Shown piece after piece: positions 1-8,900 of a stretch of DNA of 13,559 bases. This DNA is from Coxiellaceae bacterium UBA6002. Its GTDB lineage: Bacteria > Pseudomonadota > Gammaproteobacteria > UBA6002. Under the pieces are notes generated by a model. It was not told the DNA's origin and made no database searches. It was given only the letters and a program-made list of their open reading frames with translations. Where the stretch lies: NCBI GenBank assembly GCA_002429595.1, contig DJAM01000056.1:1-13559 (forward strand), read 5' to 3'. Within the stretch, counting starts at the first letter, position 1; each line of letters begins with the position of its first letter. Position numbers and translations under genes: made by a program.

Positions 1-191
<191 letters not shown>

Positions 192-294
192 TATAATTCC
201 AAATGGTTTTATATAGCGCATTTTTAAGTAGAAATGCTTTTATTCATAATAAATCACCGAATTTGCTAAGTCTTAAAGGACAAGGCACACCAGT

Positions 295-413
295 TTCCTG
301 GCGGCCATAGCGAGTGGGTACCACCTGATTCCATTCCGAACTCAGTAGTGAAAACGCTCAGCGCCGATGATAGTGTGAGGTCTCCTCATGTGAAAGTAGG
401 ACACCGCCAGGAT
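295..413 (+). rRNA. rrf: 5S ribosomal RNA
   Basis: About 119 bases with the standard 5S pattern. The terminal helix pairs CCTGGCGG (297-304) with CCGCCAGG (404-411). The loop region ATTCCGAACTCAGTAGTGAAA and the GCGCCGATGATAGTGTGAGG segment agree with gammaproteobacterial 5S. It follows the 23S by about 100 bases of spacer in which I see no tRNA or other gene, and it is followed by a terminator. Confidence 0.97.
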
Positions 414-423
414 TTAAATTTTG

Positions 424-460
424 AAAACCCTTATAGCACATGCTATAAGGGTTTTTTTTT
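424..460 (+). terminator. Intrinsic terminator of the rRNA operon
   Basis: AAAACCCTTATAGCA pairs perfectly with TGCTATAAGGGTTTT around a very small loop and runs into nine T residues (452-460). It begins about ten bases after the 5S rRNA. This is a textbook rho-independent terminator that separates the rRNA operon from the following genes. Because of the A-tract on its left side it could also stop minus-strand transcription coming from the fkbM pseudogene. Confidence 0.95.
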
Positions 461-532
461 ACCTTATATCAACTTAACCTGCACCGACTCCACAAATAGT
501 GAGTAGTCTATCAAGCTGTTCATTTTCACTGC

Positions 533-1457
533 TTAATAGCTCTTTGAGTTTTGTTTGAATCCGGGGTGGTCTTCTTTTATCGATTTAGGAGCTTGTTCAA
601 CATTATTAATCAAATAAGCAGCATGGATAATTGAAGGTTCAATGTCAGCTAACATAGAATTGATTCGTTCTTCGGGTGTTGTTTCTTTGACGAAATATGA
701 AAGATCTTTTTTTGTTGCCAAATAGTCAGCTATGATGACATCTTGAAAGCTATCTTCCGATAATGAACGTAAATGAGTATCCTCGGAGGTAAATGCATAT
801 ATATTATATGCCGCGTGTTTTAAAAAACTGTTTAAGCTCTTTAGTGGAATAATAAATAACCCACAAGTATAAGCATTTGATTCAAAGATTATTTCAACAT
901 TTGGGTTTTTTTCTAAAAGGTCTACCATCCCTTCAAGAACCATCATCTCTGCTCCTTCGACATCAATTTTGATGATATTGACATCCATAAAATCAAATAA
1001 TTTTGCAAGTGTATCGATTTTAAAAGCAGGAATTTCGGATCCTTGGTGATCATTGTTGATCTGTGCCCAAGCACCTACTCCCGTAATATTGATGGTGCCA
1101 TTAAAATTTGTTGCTGCGGCGTGTACTGGTATCGGATTATGTAGTTCATTTTTATGAATCGCTTGTGTCAACAATAAATGGTTGTGTGCTAAGGCTTCTA
1201 TAGCTAAAGTTTTTATTCCTGATTTAGCAATTGGTAGGGAAAAAGTGCCGATATTCGCGCCGATATCAATAAATTTAGAACTTTGGTTGTTATGAATCGA
1301 TGATATATTTCATGACAGGTGTAAGGCGGAAAGAATTTTTTACATCATCGGTAAATATGTTAGGTCTTTGAGGGTCTGTCGCAAAGAAAACTCGATTAGA
1401 CCAGGAGATAAAAGGGAAAAAAATTCTACTTCCATGTGCGTTCCTTTTATATTTCAT
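533..1457 (-). pseudogene. FkbM-family methyltransferase, frameshifted
   Basis: Two minus-strand reading frames together make one FkbM-type SAM-dependent methyltransferase. The first runs from an ATG at 1457 to a TAA at 1292-1290 (55 residues, MKYKRNAHGSRIFFPF... to ...MKYIIDS). The second is open from 1309 to the TAA at 533 and carries the SAM-binding segment FIDIGANIGTFSLPIA and the family hallmark IIKIDVEGAE. The second frame has no ATG in its N-terminal part, only TTG codons near 1174, too late to include the SAM motif. Skipping one base in GATTCAT (about 1292-1298) joins ...YIID to HNNQSSKFIDIGANIG and restores a protein of about 306 residues, normal for FkbM. The evidence favours a recent frameshift mutation, or a sequence error. 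FkbM enzymes usually O-methylate sugars, which fits the neighbouring polysaccharide operon. The gene ends about 70 bases from the rRNA terminator. Confidence 0.85.
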
Positions 1458-1525
1458 TTATGCTACATCAATTATGTAATCGACTATTAGAGACTTGAAT
1501 ATAGATAATGAAAGGTGTGCCGAGG

Positions 1526-1837
1526 ATGCGTCCCTATATATACAAAGTCCTTCTAACCAATCTCAAGAGGGTCTGGATATTCTTCATGATATTGACGCCC
1601 TTAATGGCAGCGCTATCATGGTTTGCAGTTATCCTACCTCATCTAAATTATACAGTATATTACCTTAATCTATTTTCTGTATTTAGCTTCCCCTTTGTCG
1701 CTATCCTCGCTATTAAATATTCCTGGCATAATTATGACCACAACCGCTTAGCCTGTTCAGCTTTGATTGCTATGGCTCCAGCAATTAATGTTGCTATTAC
1801 GATTTTTTGTTTCAACCATATGCAACTCAGTGCTTAA
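1526..1837 (+). CDS. Small integral membrane protein, unknown function
   Basis: About 103 residues, strongly hydrophobic, with three likely membrane helices: WIFFMILTPLMAALSWFAVIL, then a stretch around YYLNLFSVFSFPFVAILAIKY, and a C-terminal one around CSALIAMAPAINVAITIFCF. The N-terminus is basic (MRPYIYKVLLTNLKRV). I chose the ATG at 1526 because AAGG lies about ten bases upstream; an in-frame ATG at 1508 would add six residues but has no clear ribosome binding site. The gene is divergent from the fkbM pseudogene, with fewer than 70 bases between the two starts, and lies 211 bases upstream of the export operon. I recognise no family. Nothing ties it to polysaccharide export except position. 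Confidence 0.6.
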   Translation: MRPYIYKVLLTNLKRVWIFFMILTPLMAALSWFAVILPHLNYTVYYLNLFSVFSFPFVAILAIKYSWHNYDHNRLACSALIAMAPAINVAITIFCFNHMQLSA

Positions 1838-1978
1838 ACTACCCGTGGCTCTTTTAGCGAAGCGACTACCAAGAGAGTTGGTTTTCTTAAAAAAGAAAGT
1901 ATCTAGTTGGAATACTTAAATGGCTTAACGCTGACGACCTAAATCATTCAAGCCGTTTGACTATTGTTAAAAAAATGA

Positions 1979-2007
1979 TCAACAGATAAATTTTTCTTTG
2001 CTATTAT
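1979..2007 (+). promoter_or_regulatory. Candidate promoter of the polysaccharide export operon
   Basis: In the 211-base gap before wzm there is TCAACA (1979-1984), 17 bases, then TATTAT (2002-2007). A TG one base upstream of the -10 box (1999-2000) makes an extended -10. Transcription would start near 2014 and leave a short leader before the start codon at 2049. The assignment is by inspection only. The rest of the gap (1838-1978) shows only weak A/T-rich inverted repeats and no gene. Confidence 0.45.
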
Positions 2008-2048
2008 GTTCGCATTCATAAAAATATAAAGTTTGGCAAGGAATACAC

Positions 2049-2843
2049 GTGCGTAGCATGTTCGTTGCTCTGTGGAGCTTCCGTCATTTCATTATCTCTT
2101 CTATTCGTGGGGAACTGCGAGCTCGTTTTGCAAGATCTTATTTTGGCGGTTTGTGGTTTATATTACACCCCTTAGCTCAATCCAGCATTTTTGCTTTGGT
2201 ATTGTCTGAAGTGATATGCGCAAAGATCCCAAATATTAATAATAAAGCTGGTTATGCGATCTATCTAATGGCCGGTATGGCCGCTTGGAGTCTGTTCACC
2301 GAAATATTGAATCGAAGTACTACTATATTTATCGAATATAGTGGTCTACTTAAAAAAATATCTTTCCCTCGACTTTCCTTACCGATGATCATTTGGGGAA
2401 CAGCTCTTACTAATCAATTTCTGCTTTTGTCGGCAACTGCAGTGGTTTTTATATTTTTTGGACATTTTCCAGGCGTTGCGTGGGTTATATTGCCTCTAGG
2501 TATCTTCATCATTTCTATATTTGCATTTGGAATAGGAATACTACTTGGTATTTTCAACGTTTTTTCAAGGGATGTTGCACAAGTTACTTCGATACTTTTG
2601 CAAATATGGTTCTGGTTAACTCCGATTGTCTATCCATATAATATTATCCCTCAAAAATTACAGAGTTTTGTAGCCATTAATCCTTTCACACCTCTTGCGC
2701 GACTTTATCAGGACGCTCTCCTTTATAATCAATTTATTGATTTAAATCTCTTAACCATTCCGGTGGCAGTTGCTTTGGGTGTGTTTACTTTAGCTTTTTT
2801 TGTATTTTATTGTGCTAATCATGAGCTGGTCGATGCTTTATGA
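2049..2843 (+). CDS. wzm: ABC-2 type polysaccharide export permease (Wzm)
   Basis: A 264-residue inner-membrane permease of the Wzm/KpsM/TagG family, which moves finished lipid-linked polysaccharide across the inner membrane. The N-terminal cytoplasmic part RGELRARFARSYFGGLWFIL (20-39) is typical of the family, as is the motif around SRDVAQVTSILLQIWFWLTP (173-192). Six membrane helices can be placed at about 34-56, 68-88, 113-137, 145-170, 177-197 and 234-254. I chose the GTG at 2049 because AAGGA (2038-2042) sits six bases upstream; the ATG at 2058 would have worse spacing. The stop overlaps the wzt start by four bases (ATGA), so translation is probably coupled. The permease and ATPase side by side, followed by glycosyltransferases, point to O-antigen or similar glycan export rather than drug efflux. 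The substrate cannot be read from this protein alone. Confidence 0.93.
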   Translation: MRSMFVALWSFRHFIISSIRGELRARFARSYFGGLWFILHPLAQSSIFALVLSEVICAKIPNINNKAGYAIYLMAGMAAWSLFTEILNRSTTIFIEYSGLLKKISFPRLSLPMIIWGTALTNQFLLLSATAVVFIFFGHFPGVAWVILPLGIFIISIFAFGIGILLGIFNVFSRDVAQVTSILLQIWFWLTPIVYPYNIIPQKLQSFVAINPFTPLARLYQDALLYNQFIDLNLLTIPVAVALGVFTLAFFVFYCANHELVDAL

Positions 2844-4090
2844 GTGAATTTTTATTAAACGTAGAAGCACTGAGTAAGGAATATAGTCAATATAACAGTA
2901 ATTTCGAACGTTTTGCTAACTGGTTTGGTATTCGTGGCGCTCCCGTGCTTTCCCACAAAGTAATTGATAATGTTAGTTTCAAAGTGGGTCGAGGCGAAAC
3001 CATTGCTTTGGTAGGTTGTAATGGTGCTGGCAAAAGTACTATTTTAAAACTTATTGCAGGCATCATCAGACCTTCGTCTGGAAAAGTGCAAGTTTGTGGC
3101 CGGATCGGTGCTATTTTAGAACTTGGAATTGGATTTAATCCAGAATTTACCGGACGACAAAATGTGATACATACCGCGGGTCTTTTAGGTATTGATCCTG
3201 CTCGTACAATGGAATTAGTTCCAGAAATCCAAGACTTTATCGAAATTGGTGACTTTTTTGATAAGCCTTTGCGCACCTACTCTAGTGGCATGAATGCTCG
3301 CCTGGCTTTTGGCGTAGCGACAGCAATTAAACCAGAGCTACTTTTAATCGATGAAGTTTTGAGTGTTGGGGATGCTTATTTTCAGGCTAAATGCTTTTCT
3401 CGAATAAAAAAAATCAAAGAGTCTGGGGCTAGTATTTTAATGGTATCCCATGACTTAGCCACTATAAAAACTTTTTGTGATAGAGCTTTATTAATAGAAA
3501 ATGGCACGATCACTGCAGATGGTCCTTCTGCAGAAGTGTGTGATCTTTATGATGCAAAATCAACAAATCGACTTAATGAAAAAATGTTAAGCACTGCCTT
3601 TAAAGAAAATCGTATTATTACCCGATCTGGAAGCGGAGCTATTACGATCCAAGAAGCATTTTTAGCGAAGGAAACAGAAGCCAATCAACCAGCTGAAGTA
3701 TTTGAATCTGGAGCTCATGTAATTCTGACTATCCGCTTAAAAGCAAATAAAGATATTAGCCGCTTGAATCAGGGCTTTTTAATAAGAGACCTTCGAGGCA
3801 ATGATGTTTACGGTACCAATACTTTTCACCTTAAACATCATATTGTTTCTATTGCTGCTGATCAGGAATGTACCATCAAGTTCAATTTCACTTTAGATTT
3901 AAATGAGGGGTCTTTTTCATTATCACTTGCAGCCGTTGATAGTGATATTGTTTTAGTCGAGAAATTCGATTGGATTGAAAATCACATTGTCTTTGAAATT
4001 ACGAATACCAACCGACCTTTTTCTATAGGTACCACGAAGTTAACTGTTGAAGTCAACCACCAAATTAATGAGAACCTGGAACTATGCTAG
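2840..4090 (+). CDS. wzt: ABC transporter ATPase with C-terminal glycan-binding domain (Wzt)
   Basis: A 416-residue ATPase that would energise Wzm. The nucleotide-binding domain (about 1-250) shows Walker A GCNGAGKST at 59-67, the signature SSGM at 148-151, Walker B LLLIDE ending at D171-E172, and the H-loop histidine at 204. Sequence around FNPEFTGRQN is typical of polysaccharide exporters. Residues from about 265 to 410 form a separate, beta-rich C-terminal region (for example HVILTIRLKANKDISRLNQG and GSFSLSLAAVDSD), in the position of the Wzt C-terminal carbohydrate-binding domain. In E. coli O8/O9a that domain recognises the modified non-reducing end of the O-antigen. The presence of this tail predicts that export here depends on a chain-end modification, which the next gene could supply. 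It overlaps wzm by four bases and the next gene by seven. Confidence 0.94.
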   Translation: MSEFLLNVEALSKEYSQYNSNFERFANWFGIRGAPVLSHKVIDNVSFKVGRGETIALVGCNGAGKSTILKLIAGIIRPSSGKVQVCGRIGAILELGIGFNPEFTGRQNVIHTAGLLGIDPARTMELVPEIQDFIEIGDFFDKPLRTYSSGMNARLAFGVATAIKPELLLIDEVLSVGDAYFQAKCFSRIKKIKESGASILMVSHDLATIKTFCDRALLIENGTITADGPSAEVCDLYDAKSTNRLNEKMLSTAFKENRIITRSGSGAITIQEAFLAKETEANQPAEVFESGAHVILTIRLKANKDISRLNQGFLIRDLRGNDVYGTNTFHLKHHIVSIAADQECTIKFNFTLDLNEGSFSLSLAAVDSDIVLVEKFDWIENHIVFEITNTNRPFSIGTTKLTVEVNHQINENLELC

Positions 4091-5973
4091 TTTCATATGC
4101 TCAAAATGCAGAAGATATTGTTCTTCATCGTGTATTTAAATCGTTGCCTACGGGCTTTTATATAGACATTGGCGCTTGTTTCCCTGAAGAAGGTTCAGTG
4201 ACAAAGATTTTCTATGATCGTGGTTGGCATGGTATTAATGTCGAGCCGCATCCACAATTATTTAGACTATTAGTAGAGCAAAGGCCGCGAGATATAAATT
4301 TAAATGTTGCGATTTCAAAGAGTGAAGATGGGTTGACTTTATATGAATACCCCTCCATTGGCGAAACTTCTGCAATACCTCGAGAAAATGCTGCCAGTTT
4401 TGAGGTTTCGACGTTGACGCTCAAAAAGTTATGCGAAAACTTTGCCAAAAATGTCGCGATTGATTTTCTCAAGATTGATGTTGAGGGTCTTGAACTAGAA
4501 GTTATTATGAGCGGTGATTGGCTTTCCTTTCGACCTAAAGTTGTAATTTGTGAAGTGACGCGTAGTTGGAGCAATGATAAACGAGAAGAAGTCTCTACAA
4601 TAGACAATTTTCTAGAAAGTAAAGATTATCTGTTCGCCTATTTTGATGGAATTAATCACTATTATGTTGAAAAAAATCACAGCTCATTAATTAATTTGAT
4701 CGCAATTCAACCCAATGTTATTGACAGTTATATTACTCGAATTGACTTTATTAACAGGCAGGAATTAGAGAGTACCTTTTTAGATAGGGATCAATGGCAA
4801 AAAAACTTTGAAGTGTTAGAAACAAATTTTAGTGATCTTAAGATACAACATGAATGTACAAAGATAATATCGCAGCAAGATCAAGAACGTCTAGCATTAA
4901 GTAATAAAAACTTGGAAGCAATTAGTCAAAAGCAACAGCTAAAAATTTACAAAAGTAAAGTTCAAAACTCTATTATTAAAGCCAGAGTTAATGCATTAGA
5001 AGAAGAGCTAAAAGCTAGCAAAAAAAAAGCGGAAGAGTTAGATTTAATAGCTGCAACAAAAAAAAGCAAAATAGATGAGTTGGAGAAAGTTGCTGCATTT
5101 AACAAAAGTGAAATAGAAGAATTAGAAAAAACTGCTGCAGCCAGGAAAACCAAAATTGTGGAGATGGAGTTAGCGGCTGTCCTAAATAAAAACACTATCG
5201 AAGAACTTAATGCTCGCGCTAACTTTTTAACAAGTACTCAACAAGAATACGAGAAGAAACAATTTGAGTTGGCAATAGATATTAAGGTTAAAGAAAATTT
5301 ACTTGAACAATACTGTAATGAGATCCAAAAATTAATCACTAAGGAACATGCTCATCATGAAAATCTTGTTGCCCTTGAGCTTTCGAAGATTGTACAAGAA
5401 CAAGAAATTACTAAGCTAAAAGAAGTTATCAATAATCTTAATATTGCCAATCAAAATCTACTAGACACCAAAAGTCGTCTTTTATCTGAATTTACAATCA
5501 GCCAAAATGAGGTTTCTCGTTTACACACCGTCATAAATCAAAACAGCCAATGGGGTAAGCGTGCAGAAGAATTGATTGAAGAGCTATCATCAAAATTACA
5601 ACTGGCGCAATTACCTTGGTATAAAAAAATAAGCCTAGTACCTTTTCTTTATAAACTCATTAGAAAAACTATAAAAATAGGAATTTTGTTTTCGCTCAAA
5701 ATGCTTCAAATAAGTGCTCGTATATTGAGAAAGATATCGCCTAAAGCTGCTAAATTTTTAGGTGAATTGAAATGGGTGAATAAGTTCTATACGGTTTTAG
5801 ATTCTCGATTCAAAAAAGGTAGTTTTCAAGTGAAGAAGGCTTCTGAACAAGCAACTTCTTTTAATTTGCAACTGGACTTGCTTGGTACTAGCTACTCACA
5901 TGATGATTCCATTAGGAATTGCATGCTACAGGAAGTTCAAAAATGGTCTTTAGGAAAGCGGGTAGATGTCTAG
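4084..5973 (+). CDS. FkbM methyltransferase fused to long coiled coil: putative glycan chain terminator and length ruler
   Basis: 629 residues in three parts. Residues 1-215 are an FkbM-type SAM-dependent methyltransferase: SYAQNAEDIVLHRVF at the start, SAM-binding YIDIGACFPEEGS (26-38), EPHP (54-57) and FLKIDVEGLE (128-137). Residues about 240-510 are a long, highly charged coiled coil rich in K, E, L, I and Q, including six tandem 14-residue units (302-385). From 511 (PWYKKISLVPFLYKLIRKTI...) to about 560 comes a basic and hydrophobic stretch suited to lying on or in the membrane, then a polar tail. Position between wzt and the polymerase-like glycosyltransferase, plus this architecture, suggests the role of E. 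coli WbdD, which caps the chain by methylation and sets its length with a coiled coil. No kinase domain is visible, and the methyltransferase family differs. The function is inferred from architecture and context; the methyltransferase assignment is firm. The start overlaps wzt by seven bases. Confidence 0.9.
   Translation: MLVSYAQNAEDIVLHRVFKSLPTGFYIDIGACFPEEGSVTKIFYDRGWHGINVEPHPQLFRLLVEQRPRDINLNVAISKSEDGLTLYEYPSIGETSAIPRENAASFEVSTLTLKKLCENFAKNVAIDFLKIDVEGLELEVIMSGDWLSFRPKVVICEVTRSWSNDKREEVSTIDNFLESKDYLFAYFDGINHYYVEKNHSSLINLIAIQPNVIDSYITRIDFINRQELESTFLDRDQWQKNFEVLETNFSDLKIQHECTKIISQQDQERLALSNKNLEAISQKQQLKIYKSKVQNSIIKARVNALEEELKASKKKAEELDLIAATKKSKIDELEKVAAFNKSEIEELEKTAAARKTKIVEMELAAVLNKNTIEELNARANFLTSTQQEYEKKQFELAIDIKVKENLLEQYCNEIQKLITKEHAHHENLVALELSKIVQEQEITKLKEVINNLNIANQNLLDTKSRLLSEFTISQNEVSRLHTVINQNSQWGKRAEELIEELSSKLQLAQLPWYKKISLVPFLYKLIRKTIKIGILFSLKMLQISARILRKISPKAAKFLGELKWVNKFYTVLDSRFKKGSFQVKKASEQATSFNLQLDLLGTSYSHDDSIRNCMLQEVQKWSLGKRVDV
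4987..5238 (+). repeat. Six tandem 42-base units encoding a 14-residue coiled-coil repeat
   Basis: Residues 302-385 of the methyltransferase/coiled-coil protein align as six units of exactly 14 residues with the pattern [V/I]-x-E-L-E-x-x-A-A-x-x-K. Examples are IDELEKVAAFNKSE (330-343) and IEELEKTAAARKTK (344-357). The lead hydrophobic residue recurs at 302, (316), 330, 344, 358 and 372; unit two has Ala there. Fourteen residues are two heptads, so adding or losing one unit would keep the coiled coil in register. The DNA copies have diverged and are no longer identical. Confidence 0.75.
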
Positions 5974-8900
5974 ACAAACAAATCAACGTTCGATAAGAAT
6001 ACTCTTTGATCTTCAAGCCACTCAAACCCAAGAATCCAGATCTCGAGGAGTCGGTAGATACTCTAGAGATTTTTTTAATGCCGTGGCTAAAGTTGCGTCA
6101 CCGCGTGAAATTTTTGGATTATTTAATAGCACTGATCCCATCGATCATTTTGATTCTTTGTCAGAAAATAGAAAAATCTTATTTCCATGTATGCCAAATT
6201 GGGAAACATTTCGTGATTTTAACGGTGGAGACAGCGATACTTTAGATTCATTAGCGTTATCATCCTTTATTGGACCTGTGAAAGCTGATATTGTTCATGT
6301 CTCACATATATTTGAAGGCTTGAATTCTCGTGTTCCTTTGCCAAATTTTAAATGCAAAGCTAAAGGCCAACTTTTTTCGGCAACTCTATATGATTTGATA
6401 CCTCTGCGTTTTCAAGATAATTATTTTGAAAATATTAACTTCAAGAAATGGTACTATTCTCGTTTAAATTATTTAAGCCAAATGGATTTGTTATTTGCGA
6501 TTTCAGAAGCTTCTCGCCAAGATGCTATCAAATTATTAAATGTTGATCCAAAACGCATCATTACTATTCCAGGAGGTGTTTCCTCTGCATTCAAGCCTGT
6601 TGTAGATTACAATGCTGAACGTCGCAGAATTCAGAAAAAATATAAGATAAAAGATAAGTTTCTGCTATATACAGGTGGCGATGATTACCGAAAAAATATC
6701 AAAGCGGCGATTCATGCTTTCGCTCTTCTTCCTGAAAATATTAGGTATAGTTGTCAATTAGTTATCGCTTGTGCGATTGAGAATAGCAGGAAAGAAAAGT
6801 ACCTGGCTGCGGCAAGACAAGTTGGTTTAATTGACGAAGACGTAATTATTTCAGGTTTTGTGCCAGAAGAAGACTTGGTTGGCTTATACTCAACTTGTGA
6901 TCTGTTCATATTTCCTTCACTCTATGAAGGATTTGGTCTTCCAATTCTAGAAGCAATGTCTTGTGGTGCGCCTGTCATTGGAGGGAACAACTCAAGTATT
7001 AAAGAATTAATTAATATACAAGAAGCACTCTTTGACTCTCGATCTGTTGAATCTATTGCTCATAAAATGTGTGAAGTATTAACTGATAGCAATTTAGAGC
7101 GACAGTTGCGGCAATATAGCCTTGTTAGAGCTCCTCAACTTAATTGGGAAAAATCGGCTGAAGTTGCCCTTGAAGCGTGGGATGAAGCACTGAGCTCGAC
7201 TCAATATTCTGGCACTCAGGCGGCTATTCATGGTTGGTTACCCAAAAAAAGAATTGCGATATTTACCCCTTTGCCACCCTGCAAAAGTGGCATAGCAGAT
7301 TATAACGCTAGCTTTTTACCTTATTTGGCTAGGTACTTTGAAATCGATCTTTACGTGGATAATTATCAAGTCAATAACTTGCCATTAACTTCTCTCTTCA
7401 GAATTTATAATGCAAGCGACTTTGAAGTAGTCGCTGATATGTATGATATGATTTTCTATGAGTTCGGTAACTCAGAATTTCATGCGCATATGCTACCTTA
7501 CTGTAAAAAATATCCGGGCGTAGTAGGCCTTCATGATGCTTACCTAAGCGGATTAATGGGTTATTTAGAATTTAATTTAGGCGAAGAGCATCGTTATCCA
7601 AAAGAAATGTTGTATTCACATGGCACTCTTGCTAGAAATTACTTATCACCGTTAAAAAATAATACACTTGGTATTGGTGAGGCAATGGTTAATTTGCCTT
7701 GTACTAAACGTGTATTAGATTCGGCATTGGGTATTATTTCACATTCAAACTTTAACTTGGAAATTACTAGAAATTTTTACCCTAGCGGACATTGTGCGCC
7801 ATATCGTATTATTCCGCAAATGGTCAAATTAGTTGAATCAAGTACTACTGAGGAAATTAGGGCAATTCGGAAATCTTTGGGTTACACGGATCAGGATTTT
7901 ATAATTTGTACTTTTGGTCATATAACTTGGAATAAGTGTGGCGATTTACTCTTAGAAGCATATCTTGAATCATTTCTTAAAAATGAAAATACCATTCTCA
8001 TTTTTGTTGGTGAATTGTCACAAGATGATTATGGCAAAAAAATTCGTAACTATATTAGAATTAATCGTTTGCAGGAAAAAATTATCATCACTGGTTTTCT
8101 TGAAGAGGATCAATATAAAAAATATTTACAAATAGCTGATCTCGCAATACAACTGAGAATTCATAGCAGAGGCGGCACGCCCAAGGGTGTCTTAGATTGC
8201 TTAAATTATTGTGTTCCAGTAATTATAAACGAGGAAGCAAGTTACAAAGATTATCCAAAAAATGTTGTGCATAAAATTGCAGCCGAACCAACTCACAGTG
8301 AAATTAAAAAAGCAATTGAATTTCTTTACAAGAACAAGGAGTACTGTAAAGAATTAAAATTTAACGGTAGGCAGTATTTGGAAACTTTTCATGGGCCTGA
8401 ACAAAGTGCGGCGCAATACGCCGCAGCTATACAAGAGTTTTATGATCGCGACCACTTTGCTAAAACAGCAAATTATGTTTCTTTAATGGCTCCTCATTTG
8501 GCGCAGTCGCATCAGCCGGAAAGGACTCTAGAAAATGCAATTGCTTGGTTGAATCAAAAACACAAGATCAACTTTGCATTGCCAAGACTTTTTATTGATG
8601 TCAGCTACATAGCGAAATTTGATCATGAAACAGGAATACAACGGGTAGTTAAGGAAATTGTTAAAGCTGCTTATTGCTTTGATTCTCCTTGCTTTGAGCC
8701 TGTTGCATTTGTGTTGGAAAATGGCAAGTTAAAGTCAGCCACCACTTGGCTGACTAAAACGGGTATGCTACTGAATCATGAATTTCAGCCTGAGGAGGAA
8801 AGTCAATATTATGAGTTTCGTCCCGGCGATATTTTATTCATGCTTGATAGCTCTTGGGATAATTACGCAGACTTTAAGGATCTTTTTAAAAAAGCAGCAG

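Noticed and set aside
1838..1900. Terminator after the small membrane protein gene
   Set aside because: Only four- to six-pair, mostly A/T inverted repeats are present near 1846-1900; too weak to call.
2887..3276. Minus-strand ORF of 129 codons inside wzt
   Set aside because: It lies wholly within a gene whose Walker and signature motifs are intact, and its translation resembles no protein family.
4212..4607. Minus-strand ORF of 131 codons inside the FkbM domain
   Set aside because: Shadow frame of a clear methyltransferase; low-complexity serine-rich translation.
4962..5195. Minus-strand ORF of 77 codons that looks like a hydrophobic peptide
   Set aside because: It is the antisense of the K/E/A-rich coiled-coil repeats, which always read as F, S, L and A on the other strand.
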